Assembly: GCF_021155765.1 (NCBI RefSeq)
Contig: NC_060117.1
Span: forward strand, 8,150,001 to 8,214,000
DNA: 64,000 bases
Source: Diprion similis
Lineage: Eukaryota; Arthropoda; Insecta; Hymenoptera; Diprionidae
Reading direction: 5' to 3'
Below the pieces are notes generated by a model that saw only the letters and a program-made list of their open reading frames with translations, was not told the DNA's origin and did no database searches. Both the position numbers and the translations under genes were made by a program. Of the stretch, positions 44,043 through 57,600 are shown piece by piece (the stretch's first letter is position 1; every line of letters begins with the position of its first letter).

Positions 44043-47000
44043 TTAATTCGTGATTTGAATCAGGAGTGCCGTTCCCTTTAAAATCCAGTAGGATTGTCTG
44101 CGTGCCGAATTAAGCAAAATTGATACTACGAAATTCGTGCTGTGTCCTGTTGTTGAAAGAACTCCAGCTCGTATGCTCGTCTTGTACAAGGGGCAAACGT
44201 AGCGTGGATCGTTTTCCGGTAATGATGCTGTCGGTAGAACGTGCAAAACTGGTAAAGGCGGATTCATCTCACCTGGATCAGAATATACATGGAAAAGTTC
44301 CATTAATTGACCAAGCAATGGGTAGAGGGCATTTAACATTGGTATCTAGTGACTTTAAAGGAATTTCAAAGAATTTATTTTGGCATTTTGTTTTCAATTA
44401 CTAAATGTGTGCTCACCTTTGTTTGCATCGACAAGAACCATAAACTGAAAATCCCATCTACCGGCATCGAGGAATAACCCGTGAATCAGAACTCCATCAC
44501 GCGGGAGACTCACGTTACCGTATGCACTGCGTACCTGATATAAAATGATGATTCAATTAGTTTTGTATGGTGCACGTAGTTCAATAATTCGTGTATTGAA
44601 TGAATATTTTTTTATGACCGATTTCTGTTACAGCTACAGTAAAACTTATTCGAGAGACCTTCAGGAAAAATATTAACTGCAAAATGAGAATGTCTGCGTT
44701 AGATTAAAGCAAACATTTTTCAAAGCAAACTACAATAATGTTCGAATTTTAGTTCGATTTTTATCCGATACGGTGATATTTAGTATAAGTAATAAGTATT
44801 AGTATAAGTAAAGACTCGTGGATTCGAAATTTAATTAGATTTTTATAACTCGTATCTTCGCGACAACAACTTTTAATTTTGCTAACCAAATATTTAAAAC
44901 GGTGATACATGGAGTCTAACAAATCGTGACTTATACTTCATTGTGTATACAGGGCTGATCAGCCAATGCAATAAAATAACGAGACTGAAATCGAACACCT
45001 TTAATAGCTATTTATGCGGCATGCCCGTAAACCGTCTGTTTTTTTTTTGGCAAGGATAAAGATTTCAGGACGAGCTGGCGAAGGCGAGTACTTAAATTGT
45101 CCGAGCCAAAAAACGGTTTACGGGCATGCCACATACAATATTTTTTACGGTATGGGCATTGAAAAGCAAAACGAAGAGTGAGGTTATGTCGCGATCTGTT
45201 CGACGAAGCTACTTTATTCGGCAGTTTGGGATGCGCACTTCGAACTGCGCATCAAAACTGCGGAATAAAGACTTTATTCCGCAACTTTGTTCGCTGCCGT
45301 ATAAAGCGTCACTTTACAGAACGAAAACTGCCACAAAAAGTAGACTTTTCAATGTCCATGCCGTAAAAAAAAGATAAATCACACATGACAGCCTTTTCGT
45401 AAATCATAATCCCACGAATTAATGTTAGGTCACCAAATTTCAGGTAAAATCAGGATTTAAAATTGGAATTAATGTTATAACGACGTGTGAATAGTTGTTA
45501 GAATTGCTTCTGGCTTTGACAATGACTGCTAGTTAACATTTAAGAAAACAGTTAAAATTCTAAGAGATTGAAAAACGTAGTCCAAGTGAAATTGGTAGAT
45601 ACTTTTGAAATATGCTAAAGTGATCGAATGAAAAATGGCTACCTCTTTACGATGTTCTCGGTGAGCAGATTCTATCAATTCTTGATCCAATACAATTTTG
45701 GTGGGAGCAAAATCTAGCTTTAGATGATCTATGGGAGTGTTGTACTTCCGGGCATACGTTTGCAACATTCCAGTTATGAACCCTTGGGGAAAGGACATGC
45801 CTGATATCCAGAACGAAATCGGCATTTCGTGGTACAACCAAGTCTGTTAGACATAATTGTGTGAGGAAACAGACGCGCTTTATAAAGGTCGTAGTTTTAT
45901 TTTGAATTCAGAAAAAATTATTTTTTTTCAAACGCTTTTTACAAAAATCGTGCAACTTACCGAAATAAAGTCCGTTCGCAGTTCCAAATCTCTTATCCAG
46001 CTTCCCAAACTCTTCAACGATGGATACACGTTCACATTATGCCACATTTGTGGGACCTGTAATGTATGATAGTGTCGATTATTATTTACTGCTTCATCAG
46101 AAAAGATGTGTTTGCTTGTTGATAATGATAGTATACCTGATTGTTAATAAGAGCTCTAAAGACCTTTTCCAGTTCGTCAGACATTACAACGAATCCTTTA
46201 ATGGCCCGTTGAAGATTGTCCATGGAAGAGTGAATTTTAGCCAAAAGTTTGTTAAACCTGTCGACTTCGTGCAGCAAAACTGTGGTAAGTGACGGAATTC
46301 GACCAGCCGCATCTTTCTGGACGAAGTATGTCAAAAGTTTTTGTGGCAAGAAAAATTACTGATCTTCAATTCATTGTACTTTTCTTAGTCGTATCAACAT
46401 TATGCAATTATATGTATAATAGAGTGATCATCTGACTACAGAATAGTTCGTCGTTTGCTATAGTTTTATGCGCATGCGCTGCAATCCGAGAGGAGTTATT
46501 TATCAGGGTGACCAACAGTCGTAAACATAACCTCAAAAAGTTTGACATTTGTCACTGGAAGCCTGTTAAATAATGACGGTTGGTCGCCCTGGCAAACAAC
46601 TGCTCTCGGATTGTTGCGCATGCGCATTCAAACACAGCAGACGACGGACCATTCTTTCCTCAGGTAATCACTCTGTATAGCATGATTGTAATGGTTCGAA
46701 TTACTTCAAGATGAATGGGGTTGCATTCGGACGAATCAATGGATAAAATAATCCTCTCCATCACCATGTCAGCCAGTTCAAAGGCTAGTTCTGAACTGGA
46801 CTTGCCTTCGCCAGCTGCACTGATTTTTGGTTGCACATCCATAATCGTGTCTAGAACAGTTTTCGTCTCCCTGAGCTGAAATTGAAGTGACAAGTGGAAT
46901 TATCTGTCAATTAAAGTTTAAGAATGCCGGTGTTGTGTACTTTTCCTATGTTGCAACCATTCTGTACAACGGCCATTGCCAAATATGGTTGAAAAACATT

Positions 47001-48645
47001 TCAAGTTCAGTTATTAATCCATGATTGAACGACGTCGGGTTATTCGGTCCATTACGAGATTTGCCACTAGCACTGTTAACTTACCTGATAAGCAATATTG
47101 GCATTTTCATGCATGCCGAAAATTTCTGGATCTTCTATTATTGGAAAGCTTTCTACAAAATCTTTGTATTTTTGAAGTTTTTTGTAGTCAGGGCAATAAT
47201 ATGTTCCTGACAATGAGTATGTATAATCTGAAAATAGCTGTATCAGTATCTATTCTTTTTTAACGAATGGTTAGATTAGGTTGTTGGAAGAAGAAAGAAG
47301 AATCGTTAAGTTTTAATTATGCAAACCAGGGTCTAGAGTCATGGGTGAAAAGAACCCTTCCAGAATCGTCTTGAGACAACGTAAGTCCCAATTGTCAGTG
47401 ATCCTTCCACCGTATGTTATTTCACCTTAAACGGACAGAACGTAATAAAAAGTTATACTAAGACTTTCAATCGAGTTTGATATTTCTCATGAAATCGTTG
47501 GATTTCCATTTGGTAAACAACTGTGGCCAGATATCCATTTTTTTGTGCTTGAAACGAGTAACGTTACTTTAATGATGCGTGTTACAGAAAAAAAATCAGC
47601 AGTTTGGAATTCAGCTAGTGAATAATAACAAAGAAAAAATGTTCGTATTTCGAAAAGTTAACTCTTTGAAAATCGTTCTAAAATTGTACAAAAACGATTT
47701 TTTCCATGACGTTTCGGTACGCTAACGTCACTAACTTCAGCTTTCTGTTAACTTGGCCAATTAGCTGGAAGTTAGTTGGCTAAAGCAATTGATTAGTCAG
47801 CCTAAATTGTTAAATGGTTAACCGGCTAAGATGGCCAAAAATACCTGATCAGCTAATTTTAACTGGTAAATTCTAAAAATGCAGAGAATCTACAAGCAAA
47901 TGAATTTTTTAGCTTTTGGATTGGAACTTCTAACTAAAATACCACATAGATAGACGTTTATTACTTACAATTAGAGAAGTTTTTGAGCAAATCCAATTTT
48001 GGTATGACTGATATAACTAATATTATACTAACTACAGTTACAAATAATACGTATTAAATTATTCTAAAATATGCATAGCTTAGTGAGTGACTGTAAAAAG
48101 TTGACTCAAAATACTATCACGATTTGACGGACGTTAATTTTTATTTCTTAGCTTATCTCATTCTTATTGATTGATCGATTTTTTAGGCACCTTGGACAAT
48201 TGAATGACAATAATTCTGCGAAGTAAATATCATAAAACTTATCCCAAGTGCAAGTTCGAATATGAACCGTGAAAAATTCATTTGCTTGTTGATTTTGTGT
48301 CTAAGCCTGTTAGCCGGCTAATTGTTTCAACCAATTAACTTTCAGCTAATTAGTCCAGGTAACTGCTTGACTGCCTAAGCCAGCTCAATCGTAAAGCACT
48401 ACTTTAAATACTAGGAATGAATATCGGCGCGATAATGCACAAACCTGTAATGTACATTAGAGCGTCCCAAGGAATCGTTCCACTCGTACAGAACATTTGT
48501 AAGTTTAACAAGCAACATTCACGGTCATTAGTATTGAATTCGTATAATATGTTCCACCCTAGAGGACCGAACTTTTTTCGTTCTTGAACAATGGCGTGAA
48601 AAAAACAAATCCCGAATACCATTTTCCTCCACTGTGATCCCAATG
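44043..48645 (-). CDS. DNAH6: DNAH6 exons 45-53: C-terminal domain
   Basis: Exons are 48445-48645, 47327-47425, 47085-47227, 46705-46875, 46137-46316, 45961-46056, 45643-45843, 44417-44534 and 44043-44272. They encode [113 protein letters not shown] and the terminal [15 protein letters not shown] with [15 protein letters not shown]. The end matches the C-terminus of the family, so the stop is authentic. Introns here contain two foldback elements and a third family A copy. Confidence 0.95.
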
Positions 48646-51600
48646 CTGTGAAAGTAACAAATCAGTACATATCTGATCTTGAAATCATTTATTGTAAAGG
48701 GTGAACCGTGATGAGTTACCATGGTTTTCAAAGAAGTCTTCTTCCAGCTCAAACAACGATCTCTTAATATTGGCCTTCAAGCCCTTGGGAGGTTCGTTGG
48801 TAACTTTAACCGAGTTTTGAAGGATGGATACGGGGAATGAAACGCTCGGCATGGAGCTCAGAAATAGTCGGAAGTCCTGATGTACTTCTTCAGATTCCTC
48901 TGCTATGCTGACGACCAATCTCTCCATACTCAGCATCCACGAAGTGGCCAAGTGACAATTTTGTAAAAATATCCAATAGCCTTCCTTGGTGCCTCTGGCC
49001 AAAAGCGCCTCGGCAACTGGGCCTTGCCCTTGGCCTAGTGAAATGGATTCTATTCTATCCATGAATCCCATTTCAGCAGCAAACTTTTGAAAAGCAGCGA
49101 AAGGATCGGATCCAGTACTTAGGACAAAGACGAGTGGCGTTGTCTTGGATGTATCCGGAAAGCTGAAATAGCGTCAAAACTATTCCAATGATATTCGCTG
49201 GAGCGTTTGACCTGCTCAGAAAAAAATCACCATGCACTTACAGAAGCTGAAGAGAAATCATTGGTGATTCAATGAACGGTTGACCAAGATTTTTTTGAAC
49301 GTACGCCGTTATACCAAAGATGAGCTTTTCTTCCTTCATAGCTTTCAGTAACATTAACTTCTCCATGTCAGTCAAACTTGAATTCCAGTCATTTGCTGCT
49401 TTCGTATTGTTACTGGGAATTATATTTATTTCCTAGCATCGAAGCATGCACGATATGAAGACAGGATAATTTATCATGTACACCAGAAGCTACATTTTCC
49501 GTCAATCATGAAATACATCTTACCTGCTCATTCGTACCGATTGAAATGATTATTCTTGTGAATGCATCGTCTGTCAATTTTTTGAACTTCGCGAAATTCT
49601 GTGTTAGATAAACAATGCCATTCCACATGGGATCAGTCAGCGTTGGGTAGTCCGGCTTTTGAGGCTATCCAACGGAATACGATATATTAAACGGTTCAAA
49701 GTCTCGAACACCAGATCGGTAAGTCCACAAAATACTCACGGCTGTAAATTGTCCAGCGCCATAAAGTAAAAAATTCCATTCTTCAGGTTTAATAATCTGA
49801 GCGTTTAAATATACAGCGACGTTTAGCATGAAGCTAAATACGAGTTTATGCCTTTCGAACAGACCTCTTGAAACGTTAGTGTATATAGCCGTTGTAATTT
49901 CGTCGTAGAGAATCAGAAGTCGTTCTTGTAGGTCAGAACTCTTCTGACTTGTTTCGATGACTGTGTTAAAAACCTGAAACAGTCTTGTGGTCACATCATC
50001 TAGCACTCACCCACAATGAGGACACCAAACGCGCTACTCGCCTGGTTGAAATATTTTAGAGAAAACTGGTACATCGGATCTATCTCCCCCAAATTAGCCA
50101 CCACGAAATATAATACCGATCCCCTAGTTGATACCGTCCGATACTTTTCTCTAGCAACTGTTATCTTTTGCTCGGTAGCCTCTGTTTCTATCAAACGCGT
50201 CGCTATGATTGCTGACGTTTCTTTACTGTCGTTAAGAGTTTCGATAAGTTCCTCGTTGTCCAATATGTTATCTCCAGAGCTGAACAGTAAGGATAAAATC
50301 TTGTCCTCGATTAACTGGAGTTGTCCCTTGTCGGCGTTAATCTTGGCGATCAATTCATTCCGCAATTTTTCGAGATCAGGTCTCTCCAGTCGTACGACGT
50401 CTCTGAGAGAAAAATTCCATTTTTGTAAGGATTTCAAAACATGGGTTCAGTGCAGATGCAGATAGGATTTCACATTGTCAAAATAACTCACGCGAGCAGT
50501 TGGTCCTCGAGACCCGACGGCGTGACGGTGAAGTTCACTATTGTTACCTTGATGCAAATTTCCGGCAAGTAGTGCGGGTTTGCCATTTTCGTGGTAATGT
50601 ATAGTTTAAAATTTGTGTCGTATTCCACCTCGCTGTCGCCAATCCGAATCAACAATCGTCCACCCTAAAGATTTGCAGATTAAACCCTGCGTCTTAAGGT
50701 GCTTATAAAGAAGCGTCGTACACCTCGAAAATGCGGGGAAGCAAAACTCCTATACCGCTCACGCGATCAGAGTGAAACTTGGGCAACTAATGCCTTATTT
50801 TGGCAAAAAGTGGATCGTCTTTTTACTTTTTCAAAATTTGTAAAAAAATCTTATAGATTGGTTACCACCCACAGAAATTGGCCAAATTTTCACAGTTACA
50901 CTGAATGGTTCAAACTATCCGGTATGATGCTACTCGGCGGTGATGTAACACACATTTTGAGCCCAGTCCCATGAGATTTGATGGTGAAATGACGAAATGG
51001 CAGCTGATCTGGTTTTCGATTACGAAGTACACCGAAATCTCATTTTGGCGACATTTGTTACCGACCTTTCATGCATGCCGGTAATTTTTCAACGACATTT
51101 CACGCATACATTACCGGCATGCGCGTACCGACAACGGGTCTTTATGAGTACCTTAAATCATGATGGAATTCCATAATCAGCAAGTTAAGAGTATAGTCAC
51201 GTATCCTTACCATTATATAAACTTGCTTAAGGAGAACGGGTTCCAAACTAGGATCCAGAATCTCTCCAATTTCCTGAAGTAACATCGGTGCTCCAACCCT
51301 AATGCAAGCCTCCATAACTCGCATAAAGTTTGAATCTGTCATTTTGCATATTTTCAAATTATTCTCACGTTCCATGTTGCGAATCCACCTGTTAGCCTGT
51401 GCATGTCATGAACGGAAAATGTTAAAAATCGTACCATGCATCGGTGTGTCAATGAAAATATCTGAGAAACCTGTTCTTGAGGATCGATCATCAGTGGCCA
51501 TTTTCCAGCTTGTGTTACCAGTATCGCATTTTCCGTACTGACTTGATCTCTTGGTAAGCCGAACCCGTTCCAGCATCGAATTTCATAGGGGTCAGCCAAG

Positions 51601-54600
51601 ACGGTGATTAAGCTGAAACCAGGGGTGATGGGCACTTCTCCCTTGATGCAACTGTCAATCCAACTGCTGAGTAACTCTTCTCTATAGACGCTGGTGAATG
51701 CTCCAAGGTATGCCAATGCTCCAGCGGCGATCAAGATATCGCCGGTCAGATTCTGAATCTGTCTGTCAAAATCCTGTAGTCAAAACACAAAGTCAGGAGA
51801 GTTGGTTCATTCACGTCACGGTAAGGGGAAGTTTCTTCTTTCTCACTTTCATTAATTCTTCCCATCGGATTTGCTCGTCTGCAAGAGCGGACGTCAAACG
51901 TCCAGATCTATTCAATCTAGCTTCAGCAAGTGCCATCTGGTATTGTAGTTGCGCCAAATTGTTCACAGCACCGTCAAACTGGGCCTGTAGTTTAGCGATC
52001 TTCTTCTCGACTTCTGCCAATTGTTTCTGCTTCTGTTGCAAGACTCCTTCAATCACCCACAGTTCGTTTTGTGCTTGCACCAGTCTGTCATGAAAATGTA
52101 GCGGGAATCACCTCATCTTCATCAAGATCACATTAAACGTACTGTTGTTTAAAACATGTTTACTTTATTCTTTTCGGTTCGACGATCCTGTACAGTTTTG
52201 CATATCCGTCTATCGCTCTGACCCAGATGCAAATGGATTTACAGACTTTACTTTGCTTGGCCACCAGTTCCGGTACAAACTCCGGATTTGTTACGTAGTC
52301 CTGCAATTTTTTTAATAGCTTGTCGCTTATATCATCTTTAGGGTACTGCAGTAGTCTGTCTAAAAAGTGGACGTCTGAAAGCACTAGTTTCGCTGATGCC
52401 CAGTCTAGTCTGTAGAAGAAGAGCACTGTAGGTTAGATGATAATTAAAACATCAATTTTTCCATACTTTTCTCCTAGCAGCAAATCCACAGCTTCCATGA
52501 CAAAGCGAACCAGATGTGGTGGTTTGTTGAAAACCTTTATCTCGTTTATATCGTTTTTATTGAGAGATTCGAGCGCTCGTTTCGCCTCCTCTAAAGCTGG
52601 CATTGCAGCTTCAAGGTCCTTCTTTGCATCCGCTTCTAATATTCCCATTGCCTCTGCTTTAGCCTAGACGTGAAATGGATTTGAATAAATTTGATTTGAA
52701 CGCTTGATTGTGTTCAGTGAAATTAATTTTGATGAATGAATTACCTTGGCTGTGGCCTCGTCCGCGGCGACAATATTTCTTGCTTTATCGGCTTCTACTT
52801 GCTGCTTTTGCACAATTACAAGCAGTTTCGACACTTCTTCAGAGCTGACCTTTAACTTGGGAGCCAAAACGAGTAACTGGGCTTTCATGTCCGAGACGGT
52901 TTCATTCGTTTCAGACAGTTTCTATGGGTATAAAATTTTTTGATTCAGCATTTTTTCTCATAAGAATTGTCTAAAGAAAAACCTGACAAATGTATGGTTT
53001 TACGGGAAGATTTCATTGATGGTGTCAGTACCCTAAGTCCATTCGATATTCTATCTTTCGTCATCAAAGTCTTCTTTTTCTTAGTGTCCAAAGTGGACGC
53101 GTAGAGCTTCAGGAGTTCCAAATAACTGCTGGGTGTAGTGTAATATCTGCGTCTAACTTCGTTGAAAAACCGCACGGTCATTTGCTCTACACTCTGAGAA
53201 ACGATCGAGTTTCAATGAAAATCAACGGAATGCACAAGTCAAAATGGAATATACAACTATTCAAAGAAAGTACCTCGTGCATAAATACACAGATCGTAGA
53301 CAAAGCGGGGAGCATAGGAGCATCAGCCCCCATCATGGAGGCTAGAGTGTTTTCAGCAACCGAAAGCAAGGCCTCATCAGGCCATTTTGTATACCAGTCG
53401 ATGGTACAGCAATTGACCAGTGAAGGGAACATGCGACAACGACGCCTAAAAATTAATCCTCCATCAGCATATCATGTTACGTTATTTGCAACTATAACAA
53501 TGTGGATCATCGTGTAAATCTCCAGTGTACCTGAATGCGTCGCCAACAGGACTCATGCACAACATGAGATGCAGGTGATTCCTTACTCTGCCGATGAAGA
53601 ATCGGTATATTTCATCCCTGGCTGTTTCTGCGATTTCAGCCATCTTGGCTGCAGGTCTGGTTGCAATTATGGCCTTTTCCAGTTCATCAGCCTCGAAGAG
53701 ATTTGGGACTTCACCTGATGCGATGTCGGTAAATAATGCAGTTTAATGGTATTTTTGTGATACTCAAATTATCTGCAACATACCTGAATTCAGTGTGTTA
53801 TTGATATCTTCTAAGAATTCTTCAACCACGATCTGAGTATCAGTGAAAAGAAACGTTGCATCGGTAGCAAGAGAGCCCGGTGCAAAGTAGAAACGCCGCA
53901 AATCGTCGTGCCACGAATTTATGTCATATCCGCGGCAAACTTCTATTTGGTAACACCTGAAACAGTGGAATTCATTCTGTTTATAAAATTTATTTCCCTG
54001 TTCGGAATCTACTTTCTTTCTCACCTCGATTATAGAAGCTTTGAAAGTAGCAAGTGGATATCTGAGTAGAAAACTTGACAGTATACTAACGGATAACCAT
54101 TAACGTGGGACGCCAGTTTCGTAAGACTCTGCTTTCCCATGCCTCCAACACCGACTAACAGTCCATTTCCTCTCTCGGATCGCAATATTCTGGCTAATCT
54201 GCACAAATGTTCAACAGCGTCCATGAAGAATATGATGTTCATCTCTTTCACTGTGGCTAAGCAGTAATCGTCCAAGTAGTCCTGTAATAGATCACCATGG
54301 TGAATGAACTGGCGCGTAAGAGACAAGAAAAGTTTGCTCGTCATACCTGTAGGACCACTTTCAGCTTGGCAACATCTGTGATTTCCTGGTAAATCCTGTT
54401 CTCTTTAGCAGCACCAACCTGCATGAAGTCCCCGAAAAGAATGATTGGTGGGTGTTCTATGATTTCCTCCTCTGGTAATGGAACGACATCCGTTCCGAAT
54501 GTGCGTCTACACATATCCGTCATCAGACGATAAAAATAAGACTTGTCCTCTACGTTGATTAACCGATCGTGAAAAACGCGCAAGCATTCGTGGTAAAACA

Positions 54601-57600
54601 GTCTGTCAGAAAAAGGGTTTACAATTCGTTAGAGCCGAGCTTGGGTATGTCAAGCTAAGTAATCGACAAAATAACGAACAACTCGATAACATCTTAAACA
54701 AAAGTGCAAATCATCATCATCTACCTCAGGATTTGTTTCGCTTCTCTTACGTCGGATGAGTCAGCCTGTAATATGCCTTGGAAGCACTTCGATAAATCGC
54801 GTAAATTGAATACGTAATGACTCTTTTCAGGTGTAGGGAGCAGATCAATTGCTATTCTGTCATAAACTTCAACAGCAGCTGTAACTATCTTGTCCCCAAC
54901 GTCCATAACGGGTGGACAAAAATCTTTCAAAAAACCTCTCATAATGGCTCTGTGGAAAATCAGTTGGTCTGTGTATTGGGAGGAACTCATGATCTAAATA
55001 ACCTTTCAGACCTAACTGCATTACGTGTCGTTGTTTTTTATATGCGGAATAAGATTCTGCTCTGTAAAAAAATGCTCGGAAACGTTTTCTCGATCATTGC
55101 ACTGAACTTGCACTGGACAAAGACTAAAAGCGCCAGAAACTTTGTTTGGAAGCACGTTTCAAATTCTGCGTTGAAAGGTCAACTTTGCAGAAGCATCTAG
55201 TTTATTGTAAGCCATTCGCTTCATCAGTTAACCGGAACAATTTATGCCCTTATGATACACCTACTTGATAAAAATAGATATTTTCTGATATGGAAATACC
55301 TGAATATTGCTTTCAAAGATCCTTCAGTTGGGGCTGGGATGACTAGCATTCCAAAGTGTCTGACAAACCTTGGAGTCAAAATATTTCTTCCACCACCAGG
55401 AGGAGCACATGCGCACGACAATACCACATCCTCTATTACTTTCCAAAATAACTTTTCCCTATCATACAGACCTCCGAAGTCAAGAAATTGTCTGCGGGAA
55501 TAACAAGTTCTTCAGCATAAAAATTGCGGTACTCAATTGACAATATTTTGACTGGCGGAAATCGAAGTATTACTAAAGAATTCATGAACACTTGAAAAAA
55601 AAAACCGTACCGAAGAAGTTCAATCGGTGGTTGCGATCCGTAAGTATCCAGCTTCGGCATATTGACATCATCAACGAACACGCAAACGCGTTTTCCCACC
55701 GGAGCTCCTATCAGAGCTTTCTTTTTTTTCTCTAGCTTAAGTTCAAGAATCTCTTGAGTACGACTGCTACTTGTTTGCGCTGAGAAATTCAGTATAACTG
55801 GAACCCACGATTCAGTTTTCTGCAAATTATGCAGTACCAGTTTCGCGATTACTGATTTTCCAACACCTACAAAATTGTCAACTCACTTGAAATTGAATTC
55901 CTTTGTTATTGGGATCATATCAAATATTACAATTTGATTGATAATTTGATCAAAATTGAACGGAAGATGACGAAGATAATCTGTAAAAATGAATCTAAAA
56001 GTACCAACCAGTACCGCCCGTGAATAGAACGGCCTTGTTGGTTTCCAACAGTTTTTGCATGATGTAAGAGAATCGAACTGTATCTATTGTGGGTACTAGA
56101 ATTTCGAAAAATGGTTGTTCTGGGTTGTAATTGAATACTGGCAATAGTTTTATCCACAAATCCATTCGTCGACCTTGAACATTGATATAGAGGCTCCAAA
56201 GATCCCCACTAGCTGGTAGTCTAAAATTATTTTAACACGAGAGTAAGAGACGCATGTAAAAAATTTATCTCTTAGAATTACGTCTGAGGAGACAAATTCT
56301 TATGATCAAGCGATAGAGGCAACTGCCTATTATACTACTGATAATTCAAAAGTTGTGCATTACCGTGCGTCAGGATTTTCATCGAATTGATCTTTGACGA
56401 ACGTTTCGAATATTTCTCTCGAAGTGTCTATAAGATTTCCACCGACAGACCAAATAAAACAGAAGATGAAGGCTTGGGTAAGGAAATTTTTGGTCCGTGA
56501 TTTTTCAACTGTTCTGTCGATTGAGCCGGGTTCGTTTAAAATGCTTTCCATCAGAGCACATAGCATGTTAGCCTTGCTTATGTCAACCTGTTGAATCGAT
56601 TAAAGCTGTATTAGAATGTCCGTGTATCCGTAGTTTAGGATTTAATGTAATATCATGTTCCGTGTATCCAATATTTCTACTTTCTGAAATTGGTTCACCT
56701 GATGAATAGCGTGCTCACAATTTTTCTTAAAAAATGCTAATCCAGGGTCCATATAAGTGGTGAATAGTTCGAGTATTTGCTCTTTCATATCATCATTAAC
56801 TATTCTCCAAGGAAGCTTAGAAACCCAGGTCTTAACGTATGGAAGCCACTGAAGCTCGGAAGGATCAAGGTACACCATACCTATGAATAATATTCGTATC
56901 AGCATAAGCCACCCAGCATTTGAAACTTGAATAAATTTGAATGAAGTTATTTCAGCACGAATCGCGTCATATGTTGTACCCCAACTTGGTGTATAAAATT
57001 CTTTCTTTTTTTTTGTCACCCGAGTTCAAAATACCTAGAATGTTCACGATGAACATTCATTCGAGTATCTTTCTTATACGCATACCGCATCGGCTAACTG
57101 TTGCGGGAGAAGCCTGAGCCAGGTCCATGACTTCAAACACCATATGCACGTATGGGGTGAATTTTATTCGTTCCGAATTAGCAAGGCAGAGCATCTTGTT
57201 ATCGTCTAATACTGTATTCATGTTCTCTATCCACACGGCGTCTACTGGTCCATCGCAAACTACCCACTGATGGTCCTCATTTTGGGCCTAAGACCCAATA
57301 GAAATTGAGAAACATTCTATGGTTACTCTGTATCTCGAGTACACTTTTGATCTGAATTGTGTTTTTATAATTAGAATAATCTAGTAGAAAAGCTAAAGTT
57401 TGAATGCTCGTGTAAAGGTACGAAAAGAGCCTTCGTCTTCTTTAGAATGGCTTCTACTAACCGAGCAGGCACTGCGAACGATAATTCCTAGCAATCCGTC
57501 GTGCCACTCGTTCGATAAGGTATTAACTTCCCCGTACAATTCGCCAATTGTCACAGATTTGGGGTTCAAGGTGTACATGTGTACTGGCTGAAAGTGTTGC

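Noticed and set aside
50016..50465. Plus-strand frames of 127-149 codons opposite DNAH6 (also 54817-55200 and 51698-52093)
   Set aside because: They are antisense shadows of conserved DNAH6 exons.
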